Source: Myxococcales bacterium 68-20
Lineage (GTDB): Bacteria > Myxococcota_A > Polyangia > Polyangiales > Polyangiaceae
DNA length: 64,000 nucleotides
Assembly: GCA_001899635.1 (NCBI GenBank)
Contig: MKVQ01000023.1
Coordinates: 223,815 to 287,814, forward strand
Direction: 5' to 3'
Part shown: positions 9,389 to 17,359 of the stretch, piece after piece
Position numbering within the stretch: position 1 is the stretch's first letter
How the letters are laid out: every line of letters begins with the position of its first letter
The notes under the pieces: generated by a model
Told to the model about the DNA's origin: nothing
The model's input: the letters and a program-made list of their open reading frames with translations, nothing else
The model's database searches: none
Translations under genes and position numbers: made by a program

Positions 9389-10105
9389 GTGAAGAGGATT
9401 CGCACGATGCCCGCTCGCTCCCTCCGCTTCGGTCTCTCCTTCGTCCTTGCGTCGGCTCTCGTATCCGCGTTCGGAGTCGTTGCCTGCAACGAAGGCGATG
9501 ACACGCAGCCTCGTGCGCTGCGCGCCGGCGCGGACCATGACGACGGCGACGGCGATCTCGATCCGTCACAGCCGGCGCCGAACGACGATCCGAGCCTCGG
9601 CGGCGACACCGTCGACACGCAGGAGCCAACGACTCCCGAGCAGGATGACGAAGAGGAGCCCGCCGTCGATGCCGGCAGCGATGCCTCCATCGACGCGGGC
9701 ACGCCGCCCACGCCGGTGAGGGTGAAGTCGCCGGTGCCGGGCAAGGTCGTCACCTACCCGTACGGCGTGAAGAACAGCAGCTACGCTGCCGGCTATCACA
9801 CGGGTGAGGACTACGCCACGCCGACGGGCAGCATGGCCGTAGCCGTGCGCAGCGGGACGATCCGCTGGTCGAACGACAACGGCGGCGCGTACGGAAAGTG
9901 GATGGGGCTCGACGCCGACAATGGCCGCACGTACGTCTACTGCCACCTGTCGTCGCGCCTCTTCAAAGCGGGCGACAAGGTCGTCGCCGGGCAGCAGATC
10001 GCGAAGACGGGCGCGACCGGCAACGTGACCGGTCCGCACCTCCACTTCGAAGATCACCCCCTCGGTCCGTTCAAGTACGGGCAGGTTCGCAAGCCGCAGT
10101 GGTGA
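9389..10105 (+). CDS. M23-family peptidase lipoprotein (copy 2)
   Basis: 238 residues from GTG 9389; ATG 9407 is an equally usable start that still leaves a full signal peptide ending in GVVAC. The acidic Asp/Pro/Glu linker differs from copy 1, but the C-terminal M23 domain is nearly the same, including WSNDNGGAYGKW, DNGRTYVYCHLSSR and GPHLHFEDHP. The first metal-binding motif reads HTGEDYATPTGS. The sharp contrast between a diverged linker and a conserved catalytic domain fits a tandem gene duplication with purifying selection on the enzyme. The GCCGACGTCGGC palindrome about 20 bp past the stop could contribute to termination. Confidence 0.88.
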   Translation: MKRIRTMPARSLRFGLSFVLASALVSAFGVVACNEGDDTQPRALRAGADHDDGDGDLDPSQPAPNDDPSLGGDTVDTQEPTTPEQDDEEEPAVDAGSDASIDAGTPPTPVRVKSPVPGKVVTYPYGVKNSSYAAGYHTGEDYATPTGSMAVAVRSGTIRWSNDNGGAYGKWMGLDADNGRTYVYCHLSSRLFKAGDKVVAGQQIAKTGATGNVTGPHLHFEDHPLGPFKYGQVRKPQW

Positions 10106-10233
10106 CTCCACCAGCGCTCCTCGCGCCGACGTCGGCCGCCCGTTTGTTCGTCGAGCGACGAGCGCGACCGGAGAGGAGGCTTTTCGCGCCCGGACCGTGA
10201 CGTGACGGTCGAAGCGTTCTACCGTTTTGCGCG

Positions 10234-11040
10234 ATGAGGCTCATCGATTCTTCGAACGTCTTCGTCCGCGCGTTGCTCATGCTCGGAGTAGCCGGCGTCG
10301 CCGCCGGCTGCGGTGTCCCACAGAGCCAGTACGATGCGGCGATCGCCGACGCCGACAAGGCGAAGGCCAGCTGCAAAGCCGAGCTCGCAGAGGCCAGGAA
10401 GTCCGTCGACGAGCTGAAGACACAGCTCGCCGACCTCGAGGGCCGCGCAGGCGCCGCCGACGAGGCCACACGCCTCGAGCTCGAAGAGCTCCGCAAGCAG
10501 AAGGAGGCCGCCGAAGCGCGGCTGAAGCTGTTCGACGAGTTCCTCGCGAAGTTCCGGAAGATGATCGACGCGGGGAAGCTCGACATCACAGTGCGCCGCG
10601 GGCAGATCGTGCTCGCGCTCGGCACGGACATCCTGTTCGACACCGGCAAGACGGAGATCAAGGATGACGGCAAGGCGGCGCTCGCCGAGGTCGCCGACAC
10701 GCTGAAGAGCGTCTCGGGGCGCCGCTTCCAGGTGGCCGGTCACACGGACACGGTGCCGATCAAGACGAAGGAGTTCGCATCGAACTGGGAGCTCTCGACG
10801 GCCCGTGCGGTCGCGGTGGTGAAGCTGCTCGTCGAGAAGGGCGTGAAGCCCGATGCGGTATCGGCCGCCGGGTACGCCGAGTTCGATCCGGCGAACAGCA
10901 ACGCGAACGACAAGGGCCGGACGAAGAATCGCCGCATCGAGATCGTCGTCGTCCCGAACATCGAGGACCTCGTGAAGATGCCCGAGCTCAAGAAGCCGGC
11001 CTCGACCGCGAAGCCCAAGGACCAACCAAAGAAGCGCTGA
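10234..11040 (+). CDS. OmpA-family peptidoglycan-binding lipoprotein
   Basis: 268 residues. The N-terminal signal ends at the lipobox GVAAGC. Residues about 30-110 form a Lys/Glu/Ala-rich coiled coil (DELKTQLADLEGRAG), and the C-terminal half is an OmpA/MotB-type domain that binds peptidoglycan: GHTDTVPI, then NWELSTARAV and the NDKGRTKNRRIEIVV end are the family signatures. It probably tethers the outer membrane to the cell wall. The Pro/Lys-rich tail is typical. A single gene; 128 bp upstream separates it from the M23 pair, and the next gene (Nudix) is convergent. Closest in layout to Pal/OmpA-like lipoproteins with a coiled-coil spacer, so it is not called Pal itself. Confidence 0.9.
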   Translation: MRLIDSSNVFVRALLMLGVAGVAAGCGVPQSQYDAAIADADKAKASCKAELAEARKSVDELKTQLADLEGRAGAADEATRLELEELRKQKEAAEARLKLFDEFLAKFRKMIDAGKLDITVRRGQIVLALGTDILFDTGKTEIKDDGKAALAEVADTLKSVSGRRFQVAGHTDTVPIKTKEFASNWELSTARAVAVVKLLVEKGVKPDAVSAAGYAEFDPANSNANDKGRTKNRRIEIVVVPNIEDLVKMPELKKPASTAKPKDQPKKR

Positions 11041-11146
11041 CCCGCGCGCGACCGTCCGCCCGGGCACAACGCAGTGCCGCTCGGCTCACGTCGAATGCGC
11101 GCGGCGGTCCTCGTGCTGCGCGATCGATCGGGTCTCGACCCGAGCT

Positions 11147-11575
11147 TCAGCCGCGCGCGCGCTCGAGGAGCCGCGTGACCGCGGAGGCGATCGCCGGGTG
11201 CACGGCGAGGGCGTCGAGAGCTTCGCGCGTCGGGAGCCAGACGGCGCCGAGGTTGTAGTCGGCGTCGACGACCTTCGGGAGCGCGCCCGGCGGCTCTTCG
11301 GCGCTCGCGGCGAAGTAGTGGGTGATGCAGTCGTAGTCGACGCCGGCCCACGTGAACGGGTAGCGATCGACGAGTACGAGCGCGGGATCGACGCGCACGC
11401 GCACGCCGGTCTCTTCGAGCGTCTCGCGGCGCGCCGTCTCCGCCGGCGCCTCGTTCGGCTCGACGCCGCCGCCGGGTGGATAGAGCGCGGCGACGCCAGT
11501 GACCGGATCGCGAAGGCGCACGAGGAGGAGCTTACCTTCGGCTTCACACACGGCGGACGCTCGAACGCGCTGCAT
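11147..11575 (-). CDS. Nudix hydrolase
   Basis: 142 residues from ATG 11575 (MQRVRASAV). The Nudix box is intact: G-x5-E-x7-RE-x2-EE-x-G-V, read as GGGVEPNEAPAETARRET followed by LEETGV, at about residues 37-60. These residues coordinate the Mg2+ that drives hydrolysis of nucleoside diphosphates linked to another moiety. The substrate cannot be predicted. The frame is open upstream of 11575, but the added N-terminus would be an Arg/Ser-rich stretch unlike any Nudix protein. Its upstream region (11576-11937) is shared with the divergent UbiA-type gene. Its stop is 106 bp from the convergent OmpA-like gene. Confidence 0.85.
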   Translation of the reverse strand: MQRVRASAVCEAEGKLLLVRLRDPVTGVAALYPPGGGVEPNEAPAETARRETLEETGVRVRVDPALVLVDRYPFTWAGVDYDCITHYFAASAEEPPGALPKVVDADYNLGAVWLPTREALDALAVHPAIASAVTRLLERARG

Positions 11576-11937
11576 GATCGAACGCGAACATAGCGCACGC
11601 GCCGGGCTCGATGCGGGCGCATCGCGGCATGCCGTCGGCGACGGTCGCGCTCGGCCGGACGCAAGCGAGTGTCTAGATGACCGCGCCGTGGGCACGGCGG
11701 CAGACGTTGCATGTCAGGGCCCGCTCCTCGTCACGAGACATCGGAGAGCACCTGCCTCGCGCAACGGCTCGTTCCCGCGAAAGGCGCCCGGGTCGCGGTC
11801 CGCCGTTCTGGTCGAGTCGTTCGCCGAGCCCCCCGTGCGTGCGCACGCCCGCGCACGTGCGCAAACGGGGCTTCTTGCCTGCCGCGTCCGGCTTTTGCCC
11901 AACATTTCGAGTGGTCGGCTCTGGCACGACGGCTGCC
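11576..11937. other. 362-bp divergent intergenic region, no gene seen
   Basis: This region separates the Nudix gene (leftward) from the prenyltransferase gene (rightward). Frames are open through it on both strands, as expected at this base composition, but none shows a protein signature. It should hold both promoters. No operator or promoter was recognised with confidence. Confidence 0.5.
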
Positions 11938-12801
11938 ATGAGACGGGCCGTGCAAACCACGACAGTCGCCTTCGAGCACGCTGACCGGGGCCGCCCAGCG
12001 TTCGTCGAGCTCGTTCTTCCGACCGCGACGGCCGCGGGCGCGCTCGCTTTTCCGATCCTCGACGGAAGAGTCCCCTCTCTGGCGCTCGCCGCCGCTGCGT
12101 GGCTCTTCGTCTACGGCAGCTACGCGATCGATCGAATCTCCGAACGCGATCCCGCGAACCGCGCGAAAGGCACCGTGGTCGCGGCCCTCGCGCTGATCGC
12201 TTCGTTTGCGATCACCGGGGTGGCCGGCGGGCCTCGGTCCCTCACGCTGCTCCTCGTGTTTCCGCTCTCGGTCGCGCTGTACGGCACGCCGCTCGTGGCC
12301 TTGCTCGTGCCCGGTTCGCCGATCCGGCGCCTGAAGGACATTCCCTACTTCAAGAACTTCTACACAGCGTTCTTTTGGGGGCTGTTCGGCGTCTTCGCGG
12401 CGCTGTTCTCGGGGATCGACGAGATGGGAACGTGGCTCTTCGCGTTCCTCTTCTGCGCGATCCACGCCTTCGTCAACAACACGTATTGCGACGTGAAGGA
12501 CGTCGCGCGGGATCGTGCCGATGGCGTTCGCACGATCGTGGGCGCGCTCGGGATTCGTCGCACGCTCGTGCTCCTCCAGCTCGTCAACCTCGCAGGAGCG
12601 CTCGTCGTGGTCCCCTTCGTCGCGTTGGGGATCGTGCCCCGATGGGCGCTCGGTCTCTGTCTTTCCGGCATCCACGGTTTCGTAGTTCTTGCGGTCGCCG
12701 CACGTCCCGGAGCCGACCACGAGCGCCTCGCGCAGGTCGCGATGGACATCGGCTGGCTTGCCTGGACGCCCGTGCTCATCGCTTTCCGCTCCCTCGGCTG
12801 A
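11938..12801 (+). CDS. UbiA-superfamily prenyltransferase
   Basis: 287 residues with about eight hydrophobic helices. The two Asp-rich substrate motifs of UbiA enzymes are visible: YAIDRISERD near residues 61-70, and YCDVKDVARDRADG near residues 181-195, which bind the Mg2+-diphosphate of the prenyl donor. KDIPYFKNFYTA between them is a typical cytoplasmic loop. UbiA enzymes attach polyprenyl chains to aromatic or other acceptors in the membrane. The chosen start, ATG 11938 (MRRAVQTTT), places the first helix properly; the frame is open further upstream but Arg-rich. The gene is 56 bp upstream of the Pyr4/PaxB-like cyclase gene, and such a pair is the core of fungal meroterpenoid pathways. 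The acceptor and chain length are unknown. Confidence 0.85.
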   Translation: MRRAVQTTTVAFEHADRGRPAFVELVLPTATAAGALAFPILDGRVPSLALAAAAWLFVYGSYAIDRISERDPANRAKGTVVAALALIASFAITGVAGGPRSLTLLLVFPLSVALYGTPLVALLVPGSPIRRLKDIPYFKNFYTAFFWGLFGVFAALFSGIDEMGTWLFAFLFCAIHAFVNNTYCDVKDVARDRADGVRTIVGALGIRRTLVLLQLVNLAGALVVVPFVALGIVPRWALGLCLSGIHGFVVLAVAARPGADHERLAQVAMDIGWLAWTPVLIAFRSLG

Positions 12802-12843
12802 ACGAGCGAGCGCGCGCCCACTCACGAACACTCGCGTCGTACG

Positions 12844-12851
12844 AAAGGAAG
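12844..12851 (+). promoter_or_regulatory. Ribosome binding site for TTG-initiated cyclase
   Basis: AAAGGAAG sits 6 nt before TTG 12858 and decides the start of the cyclase gene: no ATG or GTG follows in frame before the first transmembrane helix would be lost. Confidence 0.6.
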
Positions 12852-12857
12852 ACTCCG

Positions 12858-13550
12858 TTGATCACTCTCACTGAGCTCGGTGCCGTCGCTTGCTGCCTCG
12901 GATGGTTGGCGTCGTACGTCCTCATGATCCGACAGACGCACGTCGATCAGGTCCCGGCGATGCCATTCATCCCGCTCTGCATCAACTTCGCATGGGAGCT
13001 CGTCTTCGGGTTCGTTCTGCCCGATCCGTCTCCGGTCGCGATGTGGATCGACCGCGCATGGTTCGCCGTCGACTGCGTCCTGCTGGTTCAGCTCCTACGC
13101 TACGGCCCGCGCGAGATGTCGTTGCCGGTTCCGCGCCGGTGGTACGCACCGGCCGCCTTCGCCGCGATCGGGCTCGCGATCGCGGGAATCTACACGTTCA
13201 CGCTCGACACCTCGGACTGGGGCGGCAAGTACACCGGGTGGGGAGATCAGGTAGTCAACTCCATCGCGTTCATGTGCCTGCTCGCCCGTCGTCGCAGCTC
13301 GCGCGGGCAGTCGCTCTACATCGTCCTCTTTCGCTCGCTCGGCACCCTGCCGCTGATCCCGTTCCAGCTGACCATCACGCCGAGCTCTCGCTTCGTACCG
13401 TTCGTTTGGGTCGCCTATCTCGCCCTCGACCTCGCGTACTGCGTCATGCTCTACCGGCAGTGCCGGGCCGAAGGACGAGACCCCTGGCGCCTGTTCGGTC
13501 GCGCCCCAGCGCGCGCCGAGCTATCGCTCGCCGCTCCAATCGCGGCGTAG
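12858..13550 (+). CDS. Pyr4/PaxB-like integral membrane terpene cyclase (putative)
   Basis: 230 residues, with seven predicted membrane helices; the fungal enzymes are about 240. The match to the fungal family (Pyr4 of pyripyropene, PaxB/AtmB of indole diterpenes) rests on blocks I recall from that family. They are LGWLASYVLMI (14-24), PLCINFAWELVF (39-50), a SSRGQSLY block followed by FRSLGTLP, and a final ALDLAYCVMLYRQ helix. Glu47 (of NFAWE) and Asp191 (of LDLAY) correspond to the acidic pair reported as essential in Pyr4 (E63/D218), which protonates the epoxide or olefin. The enzyme would fold a prenylated or epoxy-polyprenyl acceptor into a polycycle. The start is TTG 12858, after a good ribosome site. 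Paired with the UbiA gene upstream; a LuxR-type gene follows. Family confidence is good, product unknown. Confidence 0.75.
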   Translation: MITLTELGAVACCLGWLASYVLMIRQTHVDQVPAMPFIPLCINFAWELVFGFVLPDPSPVAMWIDRAWFAVDCVLLVQLLRYGPREMSLPVPRRWYAPAAFAAIGLAIAGIYTFTLDTSDWGGKYTGWGDQVVNSIAFMCLLARRRSSRGQSLYIVLFRSLGTLPLIPFQLTITPSSRFVPFVWVAYLALDLAYCVMLYRQCRAEGRDPWRLFGRAPARAELSLAAPIAA

Positions 13551-13617
13551 TCGCACCATCGCTGCCCTCTGCTCCTCCCCCGCTGCCGTAGCCCCCGCGA
13601 ACATGCGCTAAGAGACG

Positions 13618-14031
13618 GTGACGAGCTCCGCGCCGAGCTCGATGGCGCCGGCGCTGAAATGGAGCACCTCCACACTGAGCGCATGGCGGCACTGGTTCTT
13701 TGCGAGCCGGGATCGTTACGCGCTCGTCGTGGTCGAGTCCCCGGAGATTCAGCTCGACTCGATGCATGCTCGAACAGCCAGCACGTGGGGACTGACCGCG
13801 CGTCGAGAGAAGGTGTTTCGCCTCGTGCTCGAAGGATTGTCGAACAAGGAGATTGCGAACGCCCTCGGAATGCCCGCGCGGACGGTGGAGGTGCACACAC
13901 GCGCGCTGTTCGCGAAGGCCAACGTGGACAGCCGCGCGCGCCTCATCGCCAAGACGTGGAACCTGTACCGCCGGGGCGACGAGCAAGGCCTCGAGCTCGG
14001 GGCCGCATCTTCGAAGCAAGATCGCGGCTGA
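13618..14031 (+). CDS. LuxR/GerE-type HTH transcriptional regulator
   Basis: 137 residues from GTG 13618, the first start after an in-frame TAA at 13609. The C-terminal 60 residues are a GerE-type helix-turn-helix: LTARREKVFRLVLEGLSNKE, then a recognition helix TVEVHTRALFAKANV. The N-terminal 65 residues are not a receiver domain or an autoinducer-binding domain of normal size, so sensing, if any, is minimal or done by a partner. It lies 67 bp downstream of the terpene cyclase and on the same strand, so it may belong to that transcript and control the small pathway. It could instead be an independent single-domain regulator. Confidence 0.75.
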   Translation: MTSSAPSSMAPALKWSTSTLSAWRHWFFASRDRYALVVVESPEIQLDSMHARTASTWGLTARREKVFRLVLEGLSNKEIANALGMPARTVEVHTRALFAKANVDSRARLIAKTWNLYRRGDEQGLELGAASSKQDRG

Positions 14032-14119
14032 CCCTGGCGCAGGCGCGCGCTTCGAGCATGACGAAGCAATCACGCGTGTGCTTCTTCGCACCGAGACCGT
14101 CTAGACCGAGGCCTGTTGG

Positions 14120-15115
14120 CTACGGCTTCGGGGTGCGGAGGAGCAAGCGATCCTTGGCGACGGCCCAGTAGACATGCACGTCATCGATGGCGAGCGCGGC
14201 AGGCTCCCTCCGTCCTCCGACGATGGTTCGCGTCGATCCCGCCGCGACGTCGAACGCACGAACGCTGCACTGGCTGATGTCCGTCCAATAGAGATTCTTG
14301 CCATCGGCGGCAGCACCGAATGGCGTCGCGTCCGACGCCGCGATGCGCGTCGGACCGCCGTCCTTCGGAGAAAAGGTGAGCTCGAACGACACTGGGACGT
14401 AAACGTTCACGCGATCGGCGACGAGAGGGATGTTGGGAAAACGCTCGAGCGTCGCCACCGTCGCGGCCTCGCGCGTGGCGATCGTCACCGAACGGAGCGC
14501 CTTCGGTGACGCGGTCGCGAAGTAGAGTTTCTCGCGATCGGTGACCAGATTGGCGCTGAAGTCCGGGGCCGGAGCGAAGTCTTCCGGCTGCGCCGCGTCA
14601 TCGTCGAGCCGAAGCCGTCGGATCATGCCGGCAGGCTTGTTCACCCAGTAGAGGACCTTCGAGAGGCTCGTCGTCGCCGCTGCACCGCTCGCGATCGCGG
14701 AGGTGACGCTACCGTCCGCCACGAGATCGCCGGGTTCGGGCTCGTCGACGAGCTGCCGGACCTCGAGCGTCACCTTGTCGAGGCGCCAGATGCCGGTCCG
14801 GCGTGTCCCGTCGACCGCTGTCCCCGTGAAGTACACGTGGCGGGCGTCGACGCTCAGTCGTCCGATCGAGGCGCGCAGGATCCGGCGCGCGTCTCCGCCT
14901 GCCTTCGGGATGCGAACGAGGTTCGGCGTGTCGACCGCGTAGAGATCGGTCTCGTCGAGCGCGAGCGCGCGCGCATTGACGTCGGCGACGACGACCTCGG
15001 CCGGGGCCCCGATCTTCGCCGGCTGATCAGCGCAGCGAGCAGGCGCCCGCTCGGCAGGCTCAGAGCAATCGAGCAGACCGAAGAACGGCAGAAGAAGAAG
15101 CCCCCGATGCCCCAT
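14120..15115 (-). CDS. Beta-propeller-like lipoprotein
   Basis: 331 residues with a short signal sequence (LLLLPFFGLLDC; Cys near residue 17). The mature part repeats blocks of the type LDETDLYAVDTPNLVRIPKAGG and DGKNLYWTDISQCSVRAFD, that is, strands ending in LY(W/F)xT or VYW followed by a basic residue plus Gly-Gly. The spacing of about 40-50 residues suggests a six- or seven-bladed propeller. Many myxobacterial secreted proteins look like this; no enzymatic motif is visible. It is convergent with the LuxR-type gene and has 292 bp of upstream region before the divergent envelope protein gene at 15408. Function unknown. Confidence 0.7.
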   Translation of the reverse strand: MGHRGLLLLPFFGLLDCSEPAERAPARCADQPAKIGAPAEVVVADVNARALALDETDLYAVDTPNLVRIPKAGGDARRILRASIGRLSVDARHVYFTGTAVDGTRRTGIWRLDKVTLEVRQLVDEPEPGDLVADGSVTSAIASGAAATTSLSKVLYWVNKPAGMIRRLRLDDDAAQPEDFAPAPDFSANLVTDREKLYFATASPKALRSVTIATREAATVATLERFPNIPLVADRVNVYVPVSFELTFSPKDGGPTRIAASDATPFGAAADGKNLYWTDISQCSVRAFDVAAGSTRTIVGGRREPAALAIDDVHVYWAVAKDRLLLRTPKP

Positions 15116-15407
15116 CCAACCCGATGTTACCGCGCGCAGATGGGAACCGAGAACACACCGCGAACGGCGAGCCCATTCTTCGATCCATGGCCTTCGTCGT
15201 GATCGCCTCGAGCATGGCCGAGCTCTTTCGAGAGCTGGCCGAGAACAGCATGTCGCTCAAAGCCGTCCTTTCGGAGGAGTGCTGACCTCTGTTCGGCCTC
15301 CGCGAGCGCGCGCAGCCGCGCGGGGATCCTCCTTCAGCCGGTCACGCGCAGACGGGCTCGTGTTCCGGCTCGCGACCGACAGCCCCCATGAATTAGCATC
15401 CCGAACA

Positions 15408-16439
15408 ATGAGGTGCCCGAGGGGCACGACACCGTGGAGCGCCAAGCTGGGATCAATCCTGCGCTGCGGGGCGACGCTCGCCTGCCTGCTCGTTGCTCTT
15501 CCGGCTCATGCGACCTCGCGGGGGCCGGAGCCTGTCGCGCTCCGCTATTCTGCGCCCGAAGGTTGCCCCACCGCCGACGCCTTTCGTGAGCTCGTTCGAC
15601 ACCGCGGATCGCACACCGTCCTCGCGGATGAGAGCGAGCGCATCGTCGACGTGAAGATCGAGACCACCTCGGCGCACGCTCGCGCCACCGTCGTCCTGCC
15701 GAGCGATGATGGGAGCGTCGACATGCGCGCAGTCGACGGCCCCGACTGTTCGAGCGTGACGGACGCAGCCGCACTCCTCGTCGCGCTCTACCTCGATGCC
15801 CAGACCGGCTCGCTCGACGCCCCGCCGGAAGAGCGGCCCTCCGTTTCCCACCCGCAGCCGGCGCCACACGCCGAGCGGCCTCCAGGCACCGTCGTTCGGC
15901 GAAGTCGGTGGCGTGTCGCCGGCGAGCTCGGGATGCATGCGGCGATCGCGTCGGGCCTCGCGCCCACCATCGCGTACGGTGAGTGGCTGTTCCTCGGCAT
16001 CCTCGTGCGACCCGCCCCGCAAGCGTTGCCGCTGCTCTCCCCGTCGCTTCGACTCGGAGTGTCGACGATGCGAAGCGATCGCTTCGATCAGGGAGCTCAT
16101 GCTCGGCTTCACGCCGTGCAGCTCGCGTTCTGTCCGATCGCGATTCCGCTCTCGACCGTCGCCCTCCGGCCCTGCGCTCTCGGCAGCGCCGGCGGCTACT
16201 CGATCTCGGCGGCCTCCACGACGCGCTCCGGCGAGGTCGACCGGCCGTGGAGAACGTGGGGCGCGGGCGCGCGTGCCGAATGGACCACGCCGCTGTCCGA
16301 CGCCGTGCGCATCGAGCTCGAGATCGACGCGATCGCGCCCATCGTCCGCGATCGCTTCTATCGGGATACGACCGCGATCCACCACACACCACGCACGCTC
16401 GTGTCCGGCGCGATCGGGATCGCGGTTCGCTGGCCGTGA
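15408..16439 (+). CDS. Exported envelope protein, module A (paralogue of 48155-49342)
   Basis: 343 residues from ATG 15408. A signal peptide (LACLLVALPAHATS) is followed by a first domain opening with the Tyr-Ser-Ala-Pro motif (LRYSAPEGCPTADAF). That domain holds a conserved Cys pair (CPT and DCSSV), a Pro-rich linker and a C-terminal beta-rich region of about 180 residues with the alternating pattern of an outer-membrane barrel. The same architecture occurs in the protein at 48155-49342 (RIAYSAPPSCPDGQ), and both genes lie beside an ECF sigma factor and a TPR protein. It probably acts as an outer-membrane or periplasmic component of the sigma-controlled envelope module. It is convergent with the TPR gene 16442; stops are 2 bp apart. 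Confidence 0.7.
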   Translation: MRCPRGTTPWSAKLGSILRCGATLACLLVALPAHATSRGPEPVALRYSAPEGCPTADAFRELVRHRGSHTVLADESERIVDVKIETTSAHARATVVLPSDDGSVDMRAVDGPDCSSVTDAAALLVALYLDAQTGSLDAPPEERPSVSHPQPAPHAERPPGTVVRRSRWRVAGELGMHAAIASGLAPTIAYGEWLFLGILVRPAPQALPLLSPSLRLGVSTMRSDRFDQGAHARLHAVQLAFCPIAIPLSTVALRPCALGSAGGYSISAASTTRSGEVDRPWRTWGAGARAEWTTPLSDAVRIELEIDAIAPIVRDRFYRDTTAIHHTPRTLVSGAIGIAVRWP

Positions 16440-16441
16440 GC

Positions 16442-17359
16442 CTACTTCGCGTGGGCGGCGCTCTGGAGAAGGCTCCTCATGCGTCCCACGTACGCGCCGC
16501 CCTGCCCCTTTGCCAGGAAGTCCTCGCCGATCCTTCGCGCGGCGGCCTCGTCTCCGGCCGCGAGCAGCGCTTCGACGCGGAGGAGCGTCGCCTCCGGCGC
16601 AAGGACGCCCGCTGGAAACCTTCGTTCGTAGTCGGCGAGCGCATTCTGGGCGCCCGTCGTATCGCCTGCGCGGAGCGCGCGGCGGGCGCGGTCGAGCGCC
16701 GCGACCTCCTCGGCGAGTAGGTTTGCCGTCGGCGCGTCCGGTCTCGTCTCCGGCGCCGGGGTCGACGAGCCGATGGCGTGCACCGGGGGTCGCGTCGCCG
16801 ACGACGAAGCCACCGAAGGAAGCGCCGCCACCGAAACGACCGGTGTGCGCTCGCGCTCGTCGGCTTCGGGTGACGAGGGCGCCGGCGCGGCGGTCGCCGT
16901 CCCGGGTGCAGGAACCGCCTTCGCGACGTCGGGGACCACGGAAGGATCATCGCCCCTCGCCGGCGCGGCGGTCGCCGTCACCGGTGCAGGAGCCGCCTCG
17001 GGGCTCACGGAAGGATCGTCGGCGGTCGCCGCCGCGGACGCAGGAGCCGCGGCCCCCCACACCTCCTCGGGCGCCGGCGAATCGCTCGATACGCGCGAGA
17101 AGAGGAGCCCACCGACGATCAGTGTCACGCCGAGCGAGCTCCAGCCGATCCAGCTCCAGTGCGAGCGAGTCGCCCCTCGCCCCGCTGCACGTGCGACCTC
17201 GGCAGGTTTCGCGCGACCACTTTCGAAGAGCGCGATCGCCCGCGCCCGCGCAGCAGCCGGAGGCGTCGAGGTTGCGGCTCGCAGCAGGGCGATCTCGGCA
17301 CCGTCGCCGGCACCGTCGAGGAGGCGCACCGGCTCCGTCACGCTCGCACGCTCCTTCAT
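16442..17359 (-). CDS. Membrane TPR protein, putative anti-sigma partner (module A)
   Basis: 305 residues. A short cytoplasmic N-terminus is followed by one transmembrane helix (about residues 68-89, WIGWSSLGVTLIVGGLLF). Then comes a long low-complexity Ala/Pro/Thr/Ser stretch (about 90-225) and a C-terminal TPR-like domain with DRARRALRAGDTTGAQNALADY and a repeat of the LEALLAAGDEAAARR type. Its start overlaps the end of the ECF sigma gene (17356-17359), so the two are coupled. An anti-sigma factor normally lies in this position; the N-terminus could fill that role, although no zinc-binding or RseA-like motif is visible. The paralogue at 49992-50783 has the same layout. Function inferred from position. 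Confidence 0.65.
   Translation of the reverse strand: MKERASVTEPVRLLDGAGDGAEIALLRAATSTPPAAARARAIALFESGRAKPAEVARAAGRGATRSHWSWIGWSSLGVTLIVGGLLFSRVSSDSPAPEEVWGAAAPASAAATADDPSVSPEAAPAPVTATAAPARGDDPSVVPDVAKAVPAPGTATAAPAPSSPEADERERTPVVSVAALPSVASSSATRPPVHAIGSSTPAPETRPDAPTANLLAEEVAALDRARRALRAGDTTGAQNALADYERRFPAGVLAPEATLLRVEALLAAGDEAAARRIGEDFLAKGQGGAYVGRMRSLLQSAAHAK

Noticed and set aside
10125-10136. Palindrome GCCGACGTCGGC after the second M23 gene
   Set aside because: Perfect but only 12 bp with no loop or U-tract; in this base composition it is not convincing as a separate terminator or operator.
15187-15285. Short plus-strand frame of 32 codons (MAFVVIASSMAELFREL) in the 15116-15407 gap
   Set aside because: Too short, without a ribosome site or family; coding use cannot be supported.
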